From contig CAMPHR010000023.1 of the NCBI GenBank assembly GCA_946886075.1, positions 1-47,131 of the forward strand: a stretch of DNA of 47,131 nt, written 5' to 3'. Below the pieces are notes generated by a model. The model was not told the origin of the DNA. It was given only the letters and a program-made list of their open reading frames with translations, and did not search any database. Within the stretch, counting starts at the first letter, position 1. Every line of letters starts with the position of its first letter. Below, in pieces: positions 8,242 through 17,772 of the stretch. The translations under genes and the position numbers were made by a program. This DNA comes from an uncultured Novosphingobium sp. Its GTDB lineage: Bacteria > Pseudomonadota > Alphaproteobacteria > Sphingomonadales > Sphingomonadaceae.

Positions 8242-8946
8242 CTAGTTCAGGTAAAAGTCGACGGTCGTGACGACGCGCACCTTTTTGTAAGGCGTGTCGC
8301 TGGACCCGTCCGCCTCGCCATCGCGGGGATCGATCGAGAAATAGCCTTGCGTGGCGCTCTTGATCCCGCCGACGCTGGCGCCGCTGTCCCGGGCAAATTG
8401 TTCGGCGGCCGCGCGCGCGTCACGCGTTGCGGCGGCTACCATGGGCGGCTTAATGTCGTTGAGCTTCGTGAAGCTGTAGCGCATCCCTGAGCCTTCCTGC
8501 AAAGTCACACCGCGGCGGACCAGGTCGAATTGCTGCGCCACTGCCCGCTGCGCCCGGCCTATGTCGGTCGTGCGCAACAGCATGCGCTGCGTGATGGTGA
8601 TCGTGTTGACGCCATTGTTGATATATTGATTGACCCCCGCGCCAGTGGGCGTGAGCGTATCCGGCTTGAAGCCGAGGCTCGTGAAATATGCCTTCAATTC
8701 TCGCGTATTGTTGTCGATCTCCGCGCGCACGGCAGGCAGATCGAAGCCGGTTGCAGAATAGCTGATCGACCAGGTGGCCAGGTCGGCCGTGACGTTGCGC
8801 TCTGCCAAGCCCCGGACGGTGACGGACCGGTCGGCAGCCTTTGCACGTTTCAACCCGTCGCCAAGCAAATAGCCGCCGCTCACCAGCCCCAGCGTCAATA
8901 GCCCGGCACAAGCCAGCAGCACCTTGTCCCGATAGTCGATCGCCAT
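8242..8946 (-). CDS. SIMPL (DUF541) domain periplasmic protein
   Basis: 234 residues from ATG 8946, preceded by AGGAGACGCAA. There is an N-terminal membrane anchor or signal segment (LLACAGLLTLGLVSGGYLLG, about residues 9-28). A SIMPL domain follows, starting at SVTVRGLAERNVTADLATW and ending with KKVRVVTTVDFYLN. The E. coli relative YggE is linked to reduced oxidative stress, but biochemical function in the family is poorly defined. It converges on the TPR gene with only nine bases between the stops, and diverges from gloA across a gap of about 100 bases that must hold both promoters. Confidence 0.85.
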   Translation of the reverse strand: MAIDYRDKVLLACAGLLTLGLVSGGYLLGDGLKRAKAADRSVTVRGLAERNVTADLATWSISYSATGFDLPAVRAEIDNNTRELKAYFTSLGFKPDTLTPTGAGVNQYINNGVNTITITQRMLLRTTDIGRAQRAVAQQFDLVRRGVTLQEGSGMRYSFTKLNDIKPPMVAAATRDARAAAEQFARDSGASVGGIKSATQGYFSIDPRDGEADGSSDTPYKKVRVVTTVDFYLN

Positions 8947-9049
8947 TTGCGTCTCCTCTTTCCTCACTGCCTCTGCCGCCCTATCTTGAGGCCAACCCTG
9001 ACACTGCAGAGATGAACCGTTGCTTGCTGGCGACGAATGGAGCAATTGC

Positions 9050-9484
9050 TTGACCAAATATCTTCATACAATGATCCGCGTGACCGACATTGATCGCACA
9101 GTCTCCTTCTTCAAGCTGCTGGGGCTGGAGGAGCAGAAACGGTTCGACAACGAAAATGGTCGCTACACGCTCGTTTTTCTCGCGGCTCCGGGCGATGAAG
9201 GGGCGCAGGTTGAACTCACCTATAATTGGCCGCCTGAGGATGGCTCGCCTGCCGAGCGCTATGGCGAAGGCCGAAACTTCGGCCATCTCGCCTACCGGGT
9301 AAGCAATATTTATGAGGTGTGCCAAGGGTTGATGGACGCTGGCGTCACCATCAATCGCCCTCCGCGTGACGGCCACATGGCTTTTGTCCGCACGCCGGAC
9401 AATATCTCGATCGAACTGCTGCAGGATGGCTATCTGGAGCCAGCGGAGCCTTGGGTATCCATGCCCAACACGGGGGCTTGGTAA
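9050..9484 (+). CDS. gloA: Lactoylglutathione lyase (glyoxalase I)
   Basis: 144 residues. Converts the methylglyoxal-glutathione hemithioacetal to S-lactoylglutathione in the cytoplasm. The vicinal oxygen chelate fold is clear, with the four metal ligands in their usual settings: His in YLHTMIRV, Glu in QVELTYNW, His in FGHLAYRV and Glu in SIELLQDGY. The TTG at 9050 (GGAG seven bases upstream) gives the family's normal N-terminus TKYLHTMIRV. A TTG 30 bases earlier would add unrelated residues. It is followed after four bases by gloB, which takes the next step. Confidence 0.92.
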   Translation: MTKYLHTMIRVTDIDRTVSFFKLLGLEEQKRFDNENGRYTLVFLAAPGDEGAQVELTYNWPPEDGSPAERYGEGRNFGHLAYRVSNIYEVCQGLMDAGVTINRPPRDGHMAFVRTPDNISIELLQDGYLEPAEPWVSMPNTGAW

Positions 9485-9488
9485 TCCG

Positions 9489-10211
9489 ATGCTGAACGTC
9501 GCGCGCATACCGGTACTGTCCGACAATTATGTTTGGCTGCTGCATGATGACGCGAGCGGCGAAACCGTGGTGATCGACCCGGCTGTGGCAGAACCGGTGC
9601 TGGCGGCGGCGGCGGAGCGCGGCTGGACCATCACCCAGATCTGGAACACGCATTGGCATGGCGATCATGTCGGCGGCAACGCTGCGATCAAGGCGGCCAC
9701 CGATTGCCTGATCACCGGACCTGCTGCGGAGGCCGCGAAGATAGGGTCGCTCGACCGCCAGGTGGGCGAGGGGGATGAGGTTCGCATCGGCGACCATGTG
9801 GCAACGGTCATGGATGTGCCCGCCCACACGGCGGGTCACATCGCCTATCACCTCGCGTCCGATCGCATCATCTTTGTCGGCGACACGCTGTTCGCCATGG
9901 GCTGCGGACGGTTGTTTGAAGGAACGGCGGACCAGATGTTTGCCAACATGGCCCGCTTTGCCGCCTTGCCAGACGACACGACGGTCTATTGCGCCCATGA
10001 ATATACGCAAGGCAATGGCCGCTTCGCGTTGACCGTTGAGCCCGACAATGAAGCGTTGGCGGCGCGCATGACGCAAGTGGACGCGGCGCGGGCGAGGGGC
10101 GAGCCGACCGTGCCGACGACCATAGGCCTCGAACGGGCAACCAATATCTTCATGCGGGCCCGCGATGCGCAGGAACTTGCACGCCGACGCATGGCAAAGG
10201 ATACCGCCTGA
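9489..10211 (+). CDS. gloB: Hydroxyacylglutathione hydrolase (glyoxalase II)
   Basis: 240 residues. Hydrolyses S-lactoylglutathione to D-lactate and glutathione. It is a metallo-beta-lactamase fold protein with the binuclear metal motif THWHGDHVGG near residues 54-63, a second His in PAHTAGHIAYH, the bridging Asp in FVGDTLF and a late His in YCAHEYT. The C-terminal helical domain of glyoxalase II is present. ATG 9489 starts four bases after the gloA stop, so the two steps of methylglyoxal detoxification form one transcription unit. Confidence 0.94.
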   Translation: MLNVARIPVLSDNYVWLLHDDASGETVVIDPAVAEPVLAAAAERGWTITQIWNTHWHGDHVGGNAAIKAATDCLITGPAAEAAKIGSLDRQVGEGDEVRIGDHVATVMDVPAHTAGHIAYHLASDRIIFVGDTLFAMGCGRLFEGTADQMFANMARFAALPDDTTVYCAHEYTQGNGRFALTVEPDNEALAARMTQVDAARARGEPTVPTTIGLERATNIFMRARDAQELARRRMAKDTA

Positions 10212-10232
10212 CGGTTCGGACGTTACGCTGCC

Positions 10233-10250
10233 GCCCCCCTTTTAGGGGGC
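10233..10250. other. GC hairpin between gloB and the lipoprotein gene
   Basis: GCCCCC and GGGGGC face each other across a 6-base loop. There is no T-run on either side, so it is at best a weak terminator or mRNA-stability hairpin. Confidence 0.3.
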
Positions 10251-10268
10251 GTGATCAGGAGAAGTGCC

Positions 10269-10676
10269 ATGCGTGCATGGATGTGTCTGGCGCCGCTGAT
10301 GCTGGCAGCGTGCGCCGGTAGTGACCAACCCGCTCGCTTGACGGAAAAGCAGGCCGCGCGGCTCGAATCCGCGCTGAATGGCAAGGTCGCTGGCGAGCCG
10401 GTCAGCTGCGTGAGCCGTCATCCGGGCTCCAGCCTGACCGCGATCAGCGAAAGCGTGCTGCTGTACCGGGTGAGCAGCCGTCTCATCTACCGCAACGACT
10501 TGAACGGCGGCTGCACTGGCCTTGGCAGGGGAGACACGCTCATCATCCGACCAACCGGCGTCGGATCGCAATATTGCCGCGGCGATATCGTCAGGAGTGC
10601 GGATCTGGTGACGAGGTCCATCACCGGTGGTTGCGCGCTGGGGTCCTTCACCCCCTATCGCGCGCCTGACCGCTGA
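10269..10676 (+). CDS. Small Cys-containing lipoprotein, DUF6491-like
   Basis: 135 residues from ATG 10269, preceded by AGGAGAAGTGCC. A lipobox, PLMLAACAG, predicts lipidation at the cysteine near residue 15. The mature part has four more cysteines (CVSRH, NGGCTG, QYCRG, GGCALG), suggesting disulfides in the periplasm. The pattern is reminiscent of the DUF6491 family, but I am only moderately sure of that. No function is known. It ends three bases before the convergent acyl-CoA synthetase stop. Confidence 0.7.
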   Translation: MRAWMCLAPLMLAACAGSDQPARLTEKQAARLESALNGKVAGEPVSCVSRHPGSSLTAISESVLLYRVSSRLIYRNDLNGGCTGLGRGDTLIIRPTGVGSQYCRGDIVRSADLVTRSITGGCALGSFTPYRAPDR

Positions 10677-10679
10677 GCC

Positions 10680-12458
10680 TCAGCCTTTATAAAGGGCGTC
10701 CAGCCGATCATGATAGCGCGCCTTGATGACATGGCGGCGGATCTTCATCGACGGCGTCATTTCACCATTTTCTATGGTGAACGGATCGTCGGCCAGGATG
10801 ATGCGCCTTACCCGTTCGGTGACGGACAGATCCTCGTTCACCCGATCCACCGCCGTCCTTATTGCAGCCAGATATTGAGGATCACCGGCAATCTGATCGG
10901 CTTTCCTGCCGTTCGCCGCTGCCCATTCCCGCGTCCATTCCGCGTCGGGTACCAGCAACCCAACCAGATGCGGCCGCCGGTCGCCATAGACCATGGCCTG
11001 TCCGATCTCCGGCTGCAGCGTCAGCATGCCCTCAACCTTTTGCGGCGCTACATTGTCGCCCTTGTCGTTGACGATCAGGTCCTTTTTGCGATCAGTGATG
11101 CGGATGCGGCCCTTGGCATCGATTTCCCCAATGTCGCCGGTATGCAGCCACCCGTCCTTGAGCGCCTTTTCGGTTTCAGCCGCGTTGCGCCAATAGCCTT
11201 GCATCACCAGTTCGCCGCGCACCAATATCTCGCCATCCTCGGCGATCTTCACCTCAACGCCGTCCAGCGGCGGGCCCACCGTATCCATGGCGATGCCCGC
11301 GCGAGGCCGGTTGCAGCTCACAACCGGGCCTGATTCCGTCTGGCCGTAGCCCTGCAGCAGCGTCAGGCCCATCGCGTCGAAGAACAGGCCCACATCAGGG
11401 TTGAGCGGCGCGCCGCCAGACACCAGCGCCTTCATCCGCCCGCCAAAGCGCCTGGCGATCTTGGGTTTGAGCGTACGGTTCAGCAACAGCTTCATCGGCA
11501 AATCGGCGATCGACCCGTCGCCCTTTTGCTCCTTTGCCGCAATCCGCAGCGCCTGGTTCAGGAGCCATGCGGGGAACTTGCCCTGCTTCTCGATCGACTT
11601 GATGATGCGCGCCCGCAACACCTCGAACAGACGGGGGACAACGACCATGATCGTCGGCCGCGCTTCCTCGATATTGCTGGCGAGCTTCTCCAATCCCTCG
11701 GCATAATAGATTTGCCCCGCCAGCATGATCGGCAGGAACTGGCCGCCGCTATGCTCATAGGCATGGCTCAACGGCAGGAAGGACAGGAAGACCTCGTCCC
11801 CCCATCCGAAATCTTCCGCCACCAGCTTTCCAGCGCCCTCGATATTGCACAGTATCGCGCCATGATGCTGCATTACGCCGCGCGGCGCGCCACCCGTGCC
11901 GCTGGTGTAGATGATGCAGGCAAGGTCGTTCCGTCCGGCGGACTGTTCAGCGGCGCAGGCATCAGGATCGGCGATGTGCGACGCGATCATATCGGCCCAT
12001 AGATGGCAGGACAAATCGCCCTGCGTGCCACGTAACGGCTCCATGCCGACGATGAAGCTGGCTTGCGATCGGAGCACGGCGGGCATCAACGTCTGCGCCA
12101 GCTTGGCGGTCGACACGATCACCGCCCTTGCGCCGCTGTCGGTCAGGATATGCTGATGGTCGCGCGTCGTATTGGTGGTGTAGGTCGGCACCGTCACGCA
12201 TCCTGCCGCCATGATGGCAAGGTCGGCGATGCAGAATTCGGGGCGGTTTTCGCTCACCAGCATCACCGGGTCGCCGGGCTTCAGCCCTTGTGCCTTGAGC
12301 GCGGCGGCAAGCCCCGCAACCTGTAGCGCCACCTCGGTCCAGCTGAGCGATTTCCAACCGTCGATTGTCTTGCGCCACAGGAAAGGAAGGTCGCCCATTT
12401 CCTTCGCCCGCGCGAAGAACATGGTCACCAGATTGGGATACTGTTCGATCGCCCGCAA
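10680..12458 (-). CDS. Long-chain acyl-CoA synthetase (AMP-forming)
   Basis: 592 residues from TTG 12458, which has AAGGAG nine bases upstream; a TTG three codons earlier is the alternative. It activates a carboxylic acid with ATP to an acyl-adenylate and then an acyl-CoA. ANL-family motifs are all present: the P-loop YTSGTGGAPRGVMQHHG, GYGQTESGPVVSCNRP, HTGDIGEIDAKGRI and RKKDLIVNDKGDNVAPQ. The overall size and order match the bacterial FAA1/long-chain group; chain-length preference cannot be inferred. It is downstream of ruvB on the same strand, 93 bases away. Confidence 0.88.
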   Translation of the reverse strand: MRAIEQYPNLVTMFFARAKEMGDLPFLWRKTIDGWKSLSWTEVALQVAGLAAALKAQGLKPGDPVMLVSENRPEFCIADLAIMAAGCVTVPTYTTNTTRDHQHILTDSGARAVIVSTAKLAQTLMPAVLRSQASFIVGMEPLRGTQGDLSCHLWADMIASHIADPDACAAEQSAGRNDLACIIYTSGTGGAPRGVMQHHGAILCNIEGAGKLVAEDFGWGDEVFLSFLPLSHAYEHSGGQFLPIMLAGQIYYAEGLEKLASNIEEARPTIMVVVPRLFEVLRARIIKSIEKQGKFPAWLLNQALRIAAKEQKGDGSIADLPMKLLLNRTLKPKIARRFGGRMKALVSGGAPLNPDVGLFFDAMGLTLLQGYGQTESGPVVSCNRPRAGIAMDTVGPPLDGVEVKIAEDGEILVRGELVMQGYWRNAAETEKALKDGWLHTGDIGEIDAKGRIRITDRKKDLIVNDKGDNVAPQKVEGMLTLQPEIGQAMVYGDRRPHLVGLLVPDAEWTREWAAANGRKADQIAGDPQYLAAIRTAVDRVNEDLSVTERVRRIILADDPFTIENGEMTPSMKIRRHVIKARYHDRLDALYKG

Positions 12459-12551
12459 GCAGCGCAACTCCTTGATTCAGGGCGCGTGCCACGCGCGCAT
12501 CCGCTCCTGCGGCCGCTATAGCCGTCCCTTGCCGTAGCGGTCACGCGTTTT

Positions 12552-13571
12552 TCAGTCGAACAGCCCGTCCTGGAGCCCGCTGGGGGGATTGAGGCCCAGA
12601 TGCTTCCAGCCCGGCCCGTTCAGGCAGCGTCCGCGTGCCGTGCGCGCGATCAGCCCAAGCTGGATCAGATAGGGTTCGATCACTTCTTCGATCGTATCGC
12701 GCGGCTCCGACAATCCCGCCGCCAGCGTCTCCACGCCCACCGGCCCGCCCCGATAAATGTCTGCGATCATCATCAGGTAGCGGCGGTCCATGAGGTCAAG
12801 GCCAAGCTGATCGACCTCCAGACGGCTGAGCGCCGCATCTGCCGCCTTCGCATCGACCGCTTCGACACCGGCAACATTGGCAAAGTCGCGCACCCGTCGC
12901 AGCAGTCTTCCGGCGATGCGCGGTGTTCCGCGCGACCGGCGTGCGATCTCGATCGCTCCGTCCGACGTGATCCCCAGATCGAGCAACCGGGCGGCGCGCC
13001 GCACCACCAGCTCCAGTTCCTCGACGGTGTAGAATTGCAGCCGCACCGGGATGCCGAAGCGGTCCCGCAACGGTGTTGTCAGCAGGCCCTGCCGCGTCGT
13101 CGCGCCCACCAGCGTAAAGCGCGGCAGATCGATGCGCACCGAACGGGCCGAGGGCCCTTCGCCAATCATCAGGTCAAGCGCACGGTCCTCCATCGCCGGA
13201 TAGAGAACTTCTTCGACTGCCGGATTGAGCCGGTGGATTTCATCCACGAACAGCACGTCCCCTTCATCAAGGTTCGTGAGCAGCGCCGCCAGATCACCCG
13301 ACTTGGCAATCACCGGACCCGATGTCGCCCGAAAGCCGACGCCCATTTCCTTCGCAACAATCTGCGCCAGCGTCGTCTTGCCAAGCCCGGGAGGGCCGAA
13401 AAACAGCACATGGTCCAATGCATCGCCGCGCTGCTTCGCCGCCTCGATGAAAACGCGCAAATTGCCGCGCGCTGCTTCCTGCCCGATAAACTCCGTCAGG
13501 GATTTGGGTCGCAGCGCCGCGTCCACATCCTCGGGACGGCGCGCGGAGGTGATCAGCCGGTCCTCGCTCAC
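12552..13571 (-). CDS. ruvB: Holliday junction branch migration ATPase RuvB
   Basis: 339 residues. The hexameric motor drives Holliday-junction branch migration together with RuvA. Visible parts are the N-terminal [12 protein letters not shown], Walker [10 protein letters not shown], Walker [10 protein letters not shown], sensor [18 protein letters not shown], the arginine-finger region, and the C-terminal winged helix with [16 protein letters not shown]. Its ATG overlaps the ruvA stop by four bases, the standard ruvAB arrangement. ruvC, often upstream in alphaproteobacteria, is not adjacent here. Confidence 0.97.
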   Translation of the reverse strand: MSEDRLITSARRPEDVDAALRPKSLTEFIGQEAARGNLRVFIEAAKQRGDALDHVLFFGPPGLGKTTLAQIVAKEMGVGFRATSGPVIAKSGDLAALLTNLDEGDVLFVDEIHRLNPAVEEVLYPAMEDRALDLMIGEGPSARSVRIDLPRFTLVGATTRQGLLTTPLRDRFGIPVRLQFYTVEELELVVRRAARLLDLGITSDGAIEIARRSRGTPRIAGRLLRRVRDFANVAGVEAVDAKAADAALSRLEVDQLGLDLMDRRYLMMIADIYRGGPVGVETLAAGLSEPRDTIEEVIEPYLIQLGLIARTARGRCLNGPGWKHLGLNPPSGLQDGLFD

Positions 13572-14176
13572 TTGGCCGCCTTCCGCAGCGCAAGCCGCAC
13601 CAATGCATCGAGCGTCGCGCCATCGCCCAGCTCTTCTTCCGCAGCGGCAACCGCGTTGCTCGCCTCAACGGGTTTGAAGCCGAGATTCTGGAGCGCGGAA
13701 ACGGCATCAGCACCAAGGCCCCCTGCGGCGGCGGGCGCGAGGCCAACGCCCGGCAGACCTCCCGCTCCCGGCGCCGCGCCGATCTTGTCCTTGAGCTCAT
13801 TGACGATCCGCAGCGCCAGCTTCGGGCCGACGCCATTGGCGCGCGCCACCATCGCCTTGTCGCCCGTCGCCACCGCGCGATGCAGTTCGGCGGGTTCCAG
13901 TGCCGACAAAATGGCGAGCGCCACGCGCGATCCCACACCCTGCACTCCGATCAGCAGCCGGAACCAGTCACGCTCTTCCCCGCGCGCAAAGCCGACGAGC
14001 CGGATGGAATCTTCCGACACCAGCATTTCGGTATGTACGGTCACCGCTTCGCCCACCGGTCCCAATGCCGCCAGCGTCCGCGACGAGGCCCCGACCAGGT
14101 AGCCGACGCCAGCCACATCGATGATCGCATGGTCCAGCCCGGTGCTGTCCAGCCGTCCTTTGAGTTTTGCGATCAT
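13568..14176 (-). CDS. ruvA: Holliday junction binding protein RuvA
   Basis: 202 residues from ATG 14176 ([10 protein letters not shown], the family's usual start). RuvA tetramers hold the Holliday junction and recruit RuvB. The N-terminal OB domain is followed by two helix-hairpin-helix motifs ([14 protein letters not shown] and [13 protein letters not shown]), a flexible Gly/Ala/Pro-rich linker (about 145-160) and the small C-terminal domain III that contacts RuvB. It diverges from a ClpP-like gene across 136 bases. I saw no clear LexA box there. Confidence 0.96.
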   Translation of the reverse strand: MIAKLKGRLDSTGLDHAIIDVAGVGYLVGASSRTLAALGPVGEAVTVHTEMLVSEDSIRLVGFARGEERDWFRLLIGVQGVGSRVALAILSALEPAELHRAVATGDKAMVARANGVGPKLALRIVNELKDKIGAAPGAGGLPGVGLAPAAAGGLGADAVSALQNLGFKPVEASNAVAAAEEELGDGATLDALVRLALRKAAK

Positions 14177-14312
14177 GCCCCGCACCCTTTGGTCATGGTC
14201 TGTTCTTTACAGCCTCTCTGGCGCAGCGCCAGTCAAAAGCGCGCACGTGGCGGCACCATTTGCCGCGCCGTTCGTACTGCAGCGCGATCCCTCCTTTTTC
14301 AGGAAGCCATTG

Positions 14313-14888
14313 ATGCCCATGGAAGCGCCATTGCTCTCGCCCCAGGATTTCGCCTGTCCCGCCATCCGTCTCTCTGGTCCGGTCGATCAGTCCATGTATC
14401 TCTACTTCAAGGACGCGCTCGCGGCGGCCCCTGCGGACGGCCTAGTCGTGACGGAAATCTCGACGCTCGGCGGCGACCCTGAAATCGCCCGGATGATGGG
14501 CGAGGACATTCGCTTCCATACGGAGATAAGCCCCGCGCGCAGGCTGGTCTTTCTCGGTAAGACGGCGGTCTACTCGGCTGGCGCGACCTTCATGGGCTTC
14601 TTCGCCAGGGAAAATCGCTACCTCACACGCGGTACCCGCGTCATGATCCATGAGCGGCTGATCACGAAAGACATCCATTTGCAGGGACCGCTGTCCACCT
14701 GCATCGCTCCATTGAGGGCCGCCCTCAACGAAATAGAGGCGTCCATCGCGATCCAGAATGAAGGCTTTTCGAACCTGATACTTGGTTCAAACATCACGCT
14801 TGATGAAGTTCTGCGCCGCGCCCCGGAAAACTGGTATCTTGAAGCCAGTGAAGCGGCATCGCTCGGTCTGGTCGCTGCGGTGCTCTGA
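14313..14888 (+). CDS. ClpP/crotonase-fold (S14-like) protein
   Basis: 191 residues from ATG 14313, with AGGAAG eight bases upstream. The sequence reads as a ClpP-like fold: an oxyanion strand VVTEISTLGGDPEIARMMG, a putative nucleophile in VYSAGATFMGFF (Ser near 88) and a histidine in RVMIHERL (near 113). These place it among S14-like proteins rather than true ClpP, since the GxS-M-G elbow is altered to SAGATFMG. No signal peptide is seen, so it is probably cytoplasmic. It stands alone between ruvA and a membrane protein. Whether it is proteolytic is uncertain. Confidence 0.75.
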   Translation: MPMEAPLLSPQDFACPAIRLSGPVDQSMYLYFKDALAAAPADGLVVTEISTLGGDPEIARMMGEDIRFHTEISPARRLVFLGKTAVYSAGATFMGFFARENRYLTRGTRVMIHERLITKDIHLQGPLSTCIAPLRAALNEIEASIAIQNEGFSNLILGSNITLDEVLRRAPENWYLEASEAASLGLVAAVL

Positions 14889-14983
14889 AGCTTCTGGGCG
14901 AACTCGCCGCCGCGCACTGTCTCGCCTTGGGAGGTTGAGCAGGCTTCACGGCTTGCTTACCATTTGAAGGCATAAGCGCGAGC

Positions 14984-16285
14984 ATGCCTTCTGCTGCCGA
15001 CCCTTGCCCGCCATCCGCCGTCAGCCATGGCGTAGGCCTTGTTGGCCTCGCGGGCCTTGCCCTTTGGGCGGCGGTGGCGCGCCACTATGGGATGAACGGC
15101 CCCAATGCGGGCTTTGCCGCCGTGGTCGCCTGCGGTCTGCCGATGGTGCTCTGGTCATTGTTGGTGGACAAGGTTCACCGTAACGCCTCGACCGGCATTG
15201 ATTGGCAAGCGCCGCCCCGGCGGCTGCGTGCGGTGCTCGACATCAGCCTTGTGAAGGCCGCAGGGCTGTGGGCGACTTGGCTTGCCATCGCCATCTTCTA
15301 CTGCCTCGCGCGCTGGTATTGGAGCGGCAACTATCGCTACTCCATGGATCTGTTCATGGACGCCGCGCCATGGCTCCTGCTGCTGTCCGTTCCCTACATA
15401 GCATGGCTCGACCGACGGCTGGTGGAGCCCCGTGACGCGACTTACGCCTTTGGCCAGTGGGTGATCGGGGGAGCGGCAGGAAGACCGGACATGGCCCAGG
15501 TCGCCAATCACGCGCGCGCCTGGACGGTAAAGGGCTTCTTCCTCGCCTTCATGCTTTCCATCGTGCCTGGCAATTTCGCCAGCATCGTCGATTGGCGATT
15601 GGATCACGCTTTCGCCAATCCTGTGAACCTGGCGGCCTTCCTGATCGCGGTCATGTTCATGATCGATGTCTGCATGGCGACGGTTGGCTATCTGCTCACA
15701 TGCAAGCCGCTCGATTCCCACATACGGTCAGCCAATCCTTCGCTGGCCGGTTGGGTTGCGGCGCTCATCTGTTATCCGCCCTCTGTCCTGATGGGCTCAG
15801 GCGGACCGCTGGATTATCATGCAGGCGGCGCTGAGTGGGATGTGTGGACGCAGGGGCATGCGGCGTTGCAATGGCTGCTCGGTGGCTGGCTGGTCTTGCT
15901 AACCGCCATCTACGCCTGGGCGACGGTGGTGTTCGGCATCCGCTTTTCCAACCTGACCCATCGCGGCATCCTGACGCACGGCCCTTATCGCTGGACCCGC
16001 CACCCGGCCTATCTGTCGAAAAACCTCTTCTGGTGGTTTTCCGCACTCCCCTTCCTGACGGTCTCCGGCAGCCTCACCGACATGGTGCGCAACTGCGCGA
16101 TGCTGGCGATCACCAACGCGGTCTATTATTGGCGCGCCCGCACGGAAGAGGCGCATCTTTCCGCCGACCCCGCCTATCGTGCCTATAGCGAATGGATGGA
16201 GCGCAACGCGCCGGTGCCGCGCTTCTTCGCCCGGTTGACGGGACGCAGACGCAATGCGGAGCCGACTCTTAGCCCGGCGGAATAG
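14984..16285 (+). CDS. Isoprenylcysteine methyltransferase-like membrane protein
   Basis: 433 residues with about ten hydrophobic segments. The C-terminal part (about residues 320-400) carries the ICMT-type signature: THRGILTHGPYRWTRHP, then NLFWW and a late RARTEEAHLSADPAYRAY, the features that bind S-adenosylmethionine in bacterial and eukaryotic ICMT-like enzymes. The N-terminal half is a membrane domain without a name I recognise. Bacterial members methylate small molecules or lipids; the substrate here is unknown. It converges on gshA with a single base between stop codons. Confidence 0.78.
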   Translation: MPSAADPCPPSAVSHGVGLVGLAGLALWAAVARHYGMNGPNAGFAAVVACGLPMVLWSLLVDKVHRNASTGIDWQAPPRRLRAVLDISLVKAAGLWATWLAIAIFYCLARWYWSGNYRYSMDLFMDAAPWLLLLSVPYIAWLDRRLVEPRDATYAFGQWVIGGAAGRPDMAQVANHARAWTVKGFFLAFMLSIVPGNFASIVDWRLDHAFANPVNLAAFLIAVMFMIDVCMATVGYLLTCKPLDSHIRSANPSLAGWVAALICYPPSVLMGSGGPLDYHAGGAEWDVWTQGHAALQWLLGGWLVLLTAIYAWATVVFGIRFSNLTHRGILTHGPYRWTRHPAYLSKNLFWWFSALPFLTVSGSLTDMVRNCAMLAITNAVYYWRARTEEAHLSADPAYRAYSEWMERNAPVPRFFARLTGRRRNAEPTLSPAE

Positions 16286-16286
16286 G

Positions 16287-17660
16287 TCAGAAGCTTTCGT
16301 CGGCGTAGGCGCAGGAAAGATCGCCTGCCCATTCGCCATGATAGCGATCGAGCAGATCTTCGGCATGGGTCCGCCCCGCCGCCGCGATCGCGTCCAGAGG
16401 CGCCAGATAGGCCGCCTCATCGGCACCATCATCGTTCAGCTTCGCCCGTGCCTTCAGCCCGCTGCGGCTGATATCCAGCACCTCCGCTGCAATATCGCCC
16501 AACTTGCGGCCACCGGGCACGGGTGCATCGAGCGCCAGCTTCGGCGCCGCGTCGCGCAGCAGCTGCCGTTCCTCCATGGTCCAGTTCTTTACCAGATCCC
16601 ATGCGGCGTCCAGCGCGCCCTGGTCATAGAGCAGGCCCACCCAGAATGCCGGCAGCGCCGTGATACGATCCGCCCTGCCGCCATCGGCTCCGCGCATTTC
16701 CAGGAAGCTCTTCAGCCGCACTTCGGGGAAAGCGGTGGAAAGATGATCCTCCCAATCCTTCTCCGTCGGCTTTTCCCCCGGCAGCACCGACAGCTTGCCA
16801 ACCAGGAAGTCGCGGAAGCTAAGCCCCGCCGCGTCGATATAGCGGCCATCGCGATAGACGAAGTACATCGGCACATCGAGCGCATAGTCGGCATAGCGCT
16901 CATATCCGAAGCCCTCCTCGAACACGAAGGGCAGCATGCCGGTGCGATGCGGATCCGTATCCGACCAGATATGGCTGCGATAGGACAGGAAGCCGTTGGG
17001 CTTACCCTCGGTGAAGGGCGAGTTGGCGAACAGCGCCGTCGCCAAGGGTTGCAGGGCAAGGCTGACGCGGAACTTCTGCACCATGTCCGCCTCGCTGCCA
17101 TAATCGAGGTTCGTCTGGATGGTGCAGGTGCGCAGCATCATGTCGAGGCCCATCGTCCCCACCCGGGGCATGTGCCGCAGCATGATGTCATAACGCCCCT
17201 TGGGCATCACCGGCAGGTCGGCTCGTGTCTTGTCCGGCCACATGCCGAGGCCAAGGAAGCCCAGGCCGAGCATGTCGCCGACATATTTGACCTGTTCCAG
17301 ATGCCGCGCGGTTTCCGCGAATGTCTGATGCAGATTTTCCAAGGGAGCACCGGACAACTCCAGCTGTCCAGCAGGCTCCAGACTTACCGTGCCGTCCGAG
17401 CCGGACAGGGCGATGATATTGTCACCCTCGAACACCGGGCTCCAGCCATAGCGGGTCAGGCCGATAAGCAGCGTATGGATGCCGCCCTGCTCATCATAGG
17501 CCGGGGCATGATGATCGGCCTTGGAATAGACGAACTTCTCATGCTCGGTGCCGATGCGCCAGCGATCCTTGGGCTTGGCGCCCTTGGAAAAGGCCACGAT
17601 CAACTGCTCGCGGGTCTCGATGACGGGGTCTATGCCCCCTGAGTCGGTTCTGGTGCTCAT
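16287..17660 (-). CDS. gshA: Glutamate-cysteine ligase, plant/alphaproteobacterial type
   Basis: 457 residues from ATG 17660. Catalyses ATP-dependent joining of glutamate and cysteine, the first step of glutathione synthesis. Family features are WRIGTEHEKFVYSK near the N-terminus, SLEPAGQLELSGAPLENLH, TIQTNLDYGSEADM and SYRSHIWSDTDPHRTGML. It belongs to the plant-like group (GCS2) found in alphaproteobacteria rather than the E. coli type. It lies downstream of rsmE on the same strand (112-base gap). The gloAB genes that use glutathione are 6 kb away. Confidence 0.95.
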   Translation of the reverse strand: MSTRTDSGGIDPVIETREQLIVAFSKGAKPKDRWRIGTEHEKFVYSKADHHAPAYDEQGGIHTLLIGLTRYGWSPVFEGDNIIALSGSDGTVSLEPAGQLELSGAPLENLHQTFAETARHLEQVKYVGDMLGLGFLGLGMWPDKTRADLPVMPKGRYDIMLRHMPRVGTMGLDMMLRTCTIQTNLDYGSEADMVQKFRVSLALQPLATALFANSPFTEGKPNGFLSYRSHIWSDTDPHRTGMLPFVFEEGFGYERYADYALDVPMYFVYRDGRYIDAAGLSFRDFLVGKLSVLPGEKPTEKDWEDHLSTAFPEVRLKSFLEMRGADGGRADRITALPAFWVGLLYDQGALDAAWDLVKNWTMEERQLLRDAAPKLALDAPVPGGRKLGDIAAEVLDISRSGLKARAKLNDDGADEAAYLAPLDAIAAAGRTHAEDLLDRYHGEWAGDLSCAYADESF

Positions 17661-17772
17661 GCCCCGCCTTAGCTTGCCCCCCATGCGCGTCAATCGACAG
17701 CGCTCGACGACCAAATAGGTTGCGCTGGCGGGGGCTGCAATCCAATTTCGGATTGCAACTGGACCAGCTTTC

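Noticed and set aside
10233..10250. A GC hairpin as a terminator after gloB
   Set aside because: No T-run follows on either strand and the next gene starts within 20 bases, so it is listed only as a hairpin.
12600..14102. A 500-codon plus-strand frame opposite ruvA and ruvB
   Set aside because: Shadow of two unmistakable genes; its translation is low-complexity Arg/Ala/Pro/His-rich and matches no family.
16254..17642. A 462-codon plus-strand frame opposite gshA
   Set aside because: Shadow frame; gshA on the other strand shows complete family motifs.
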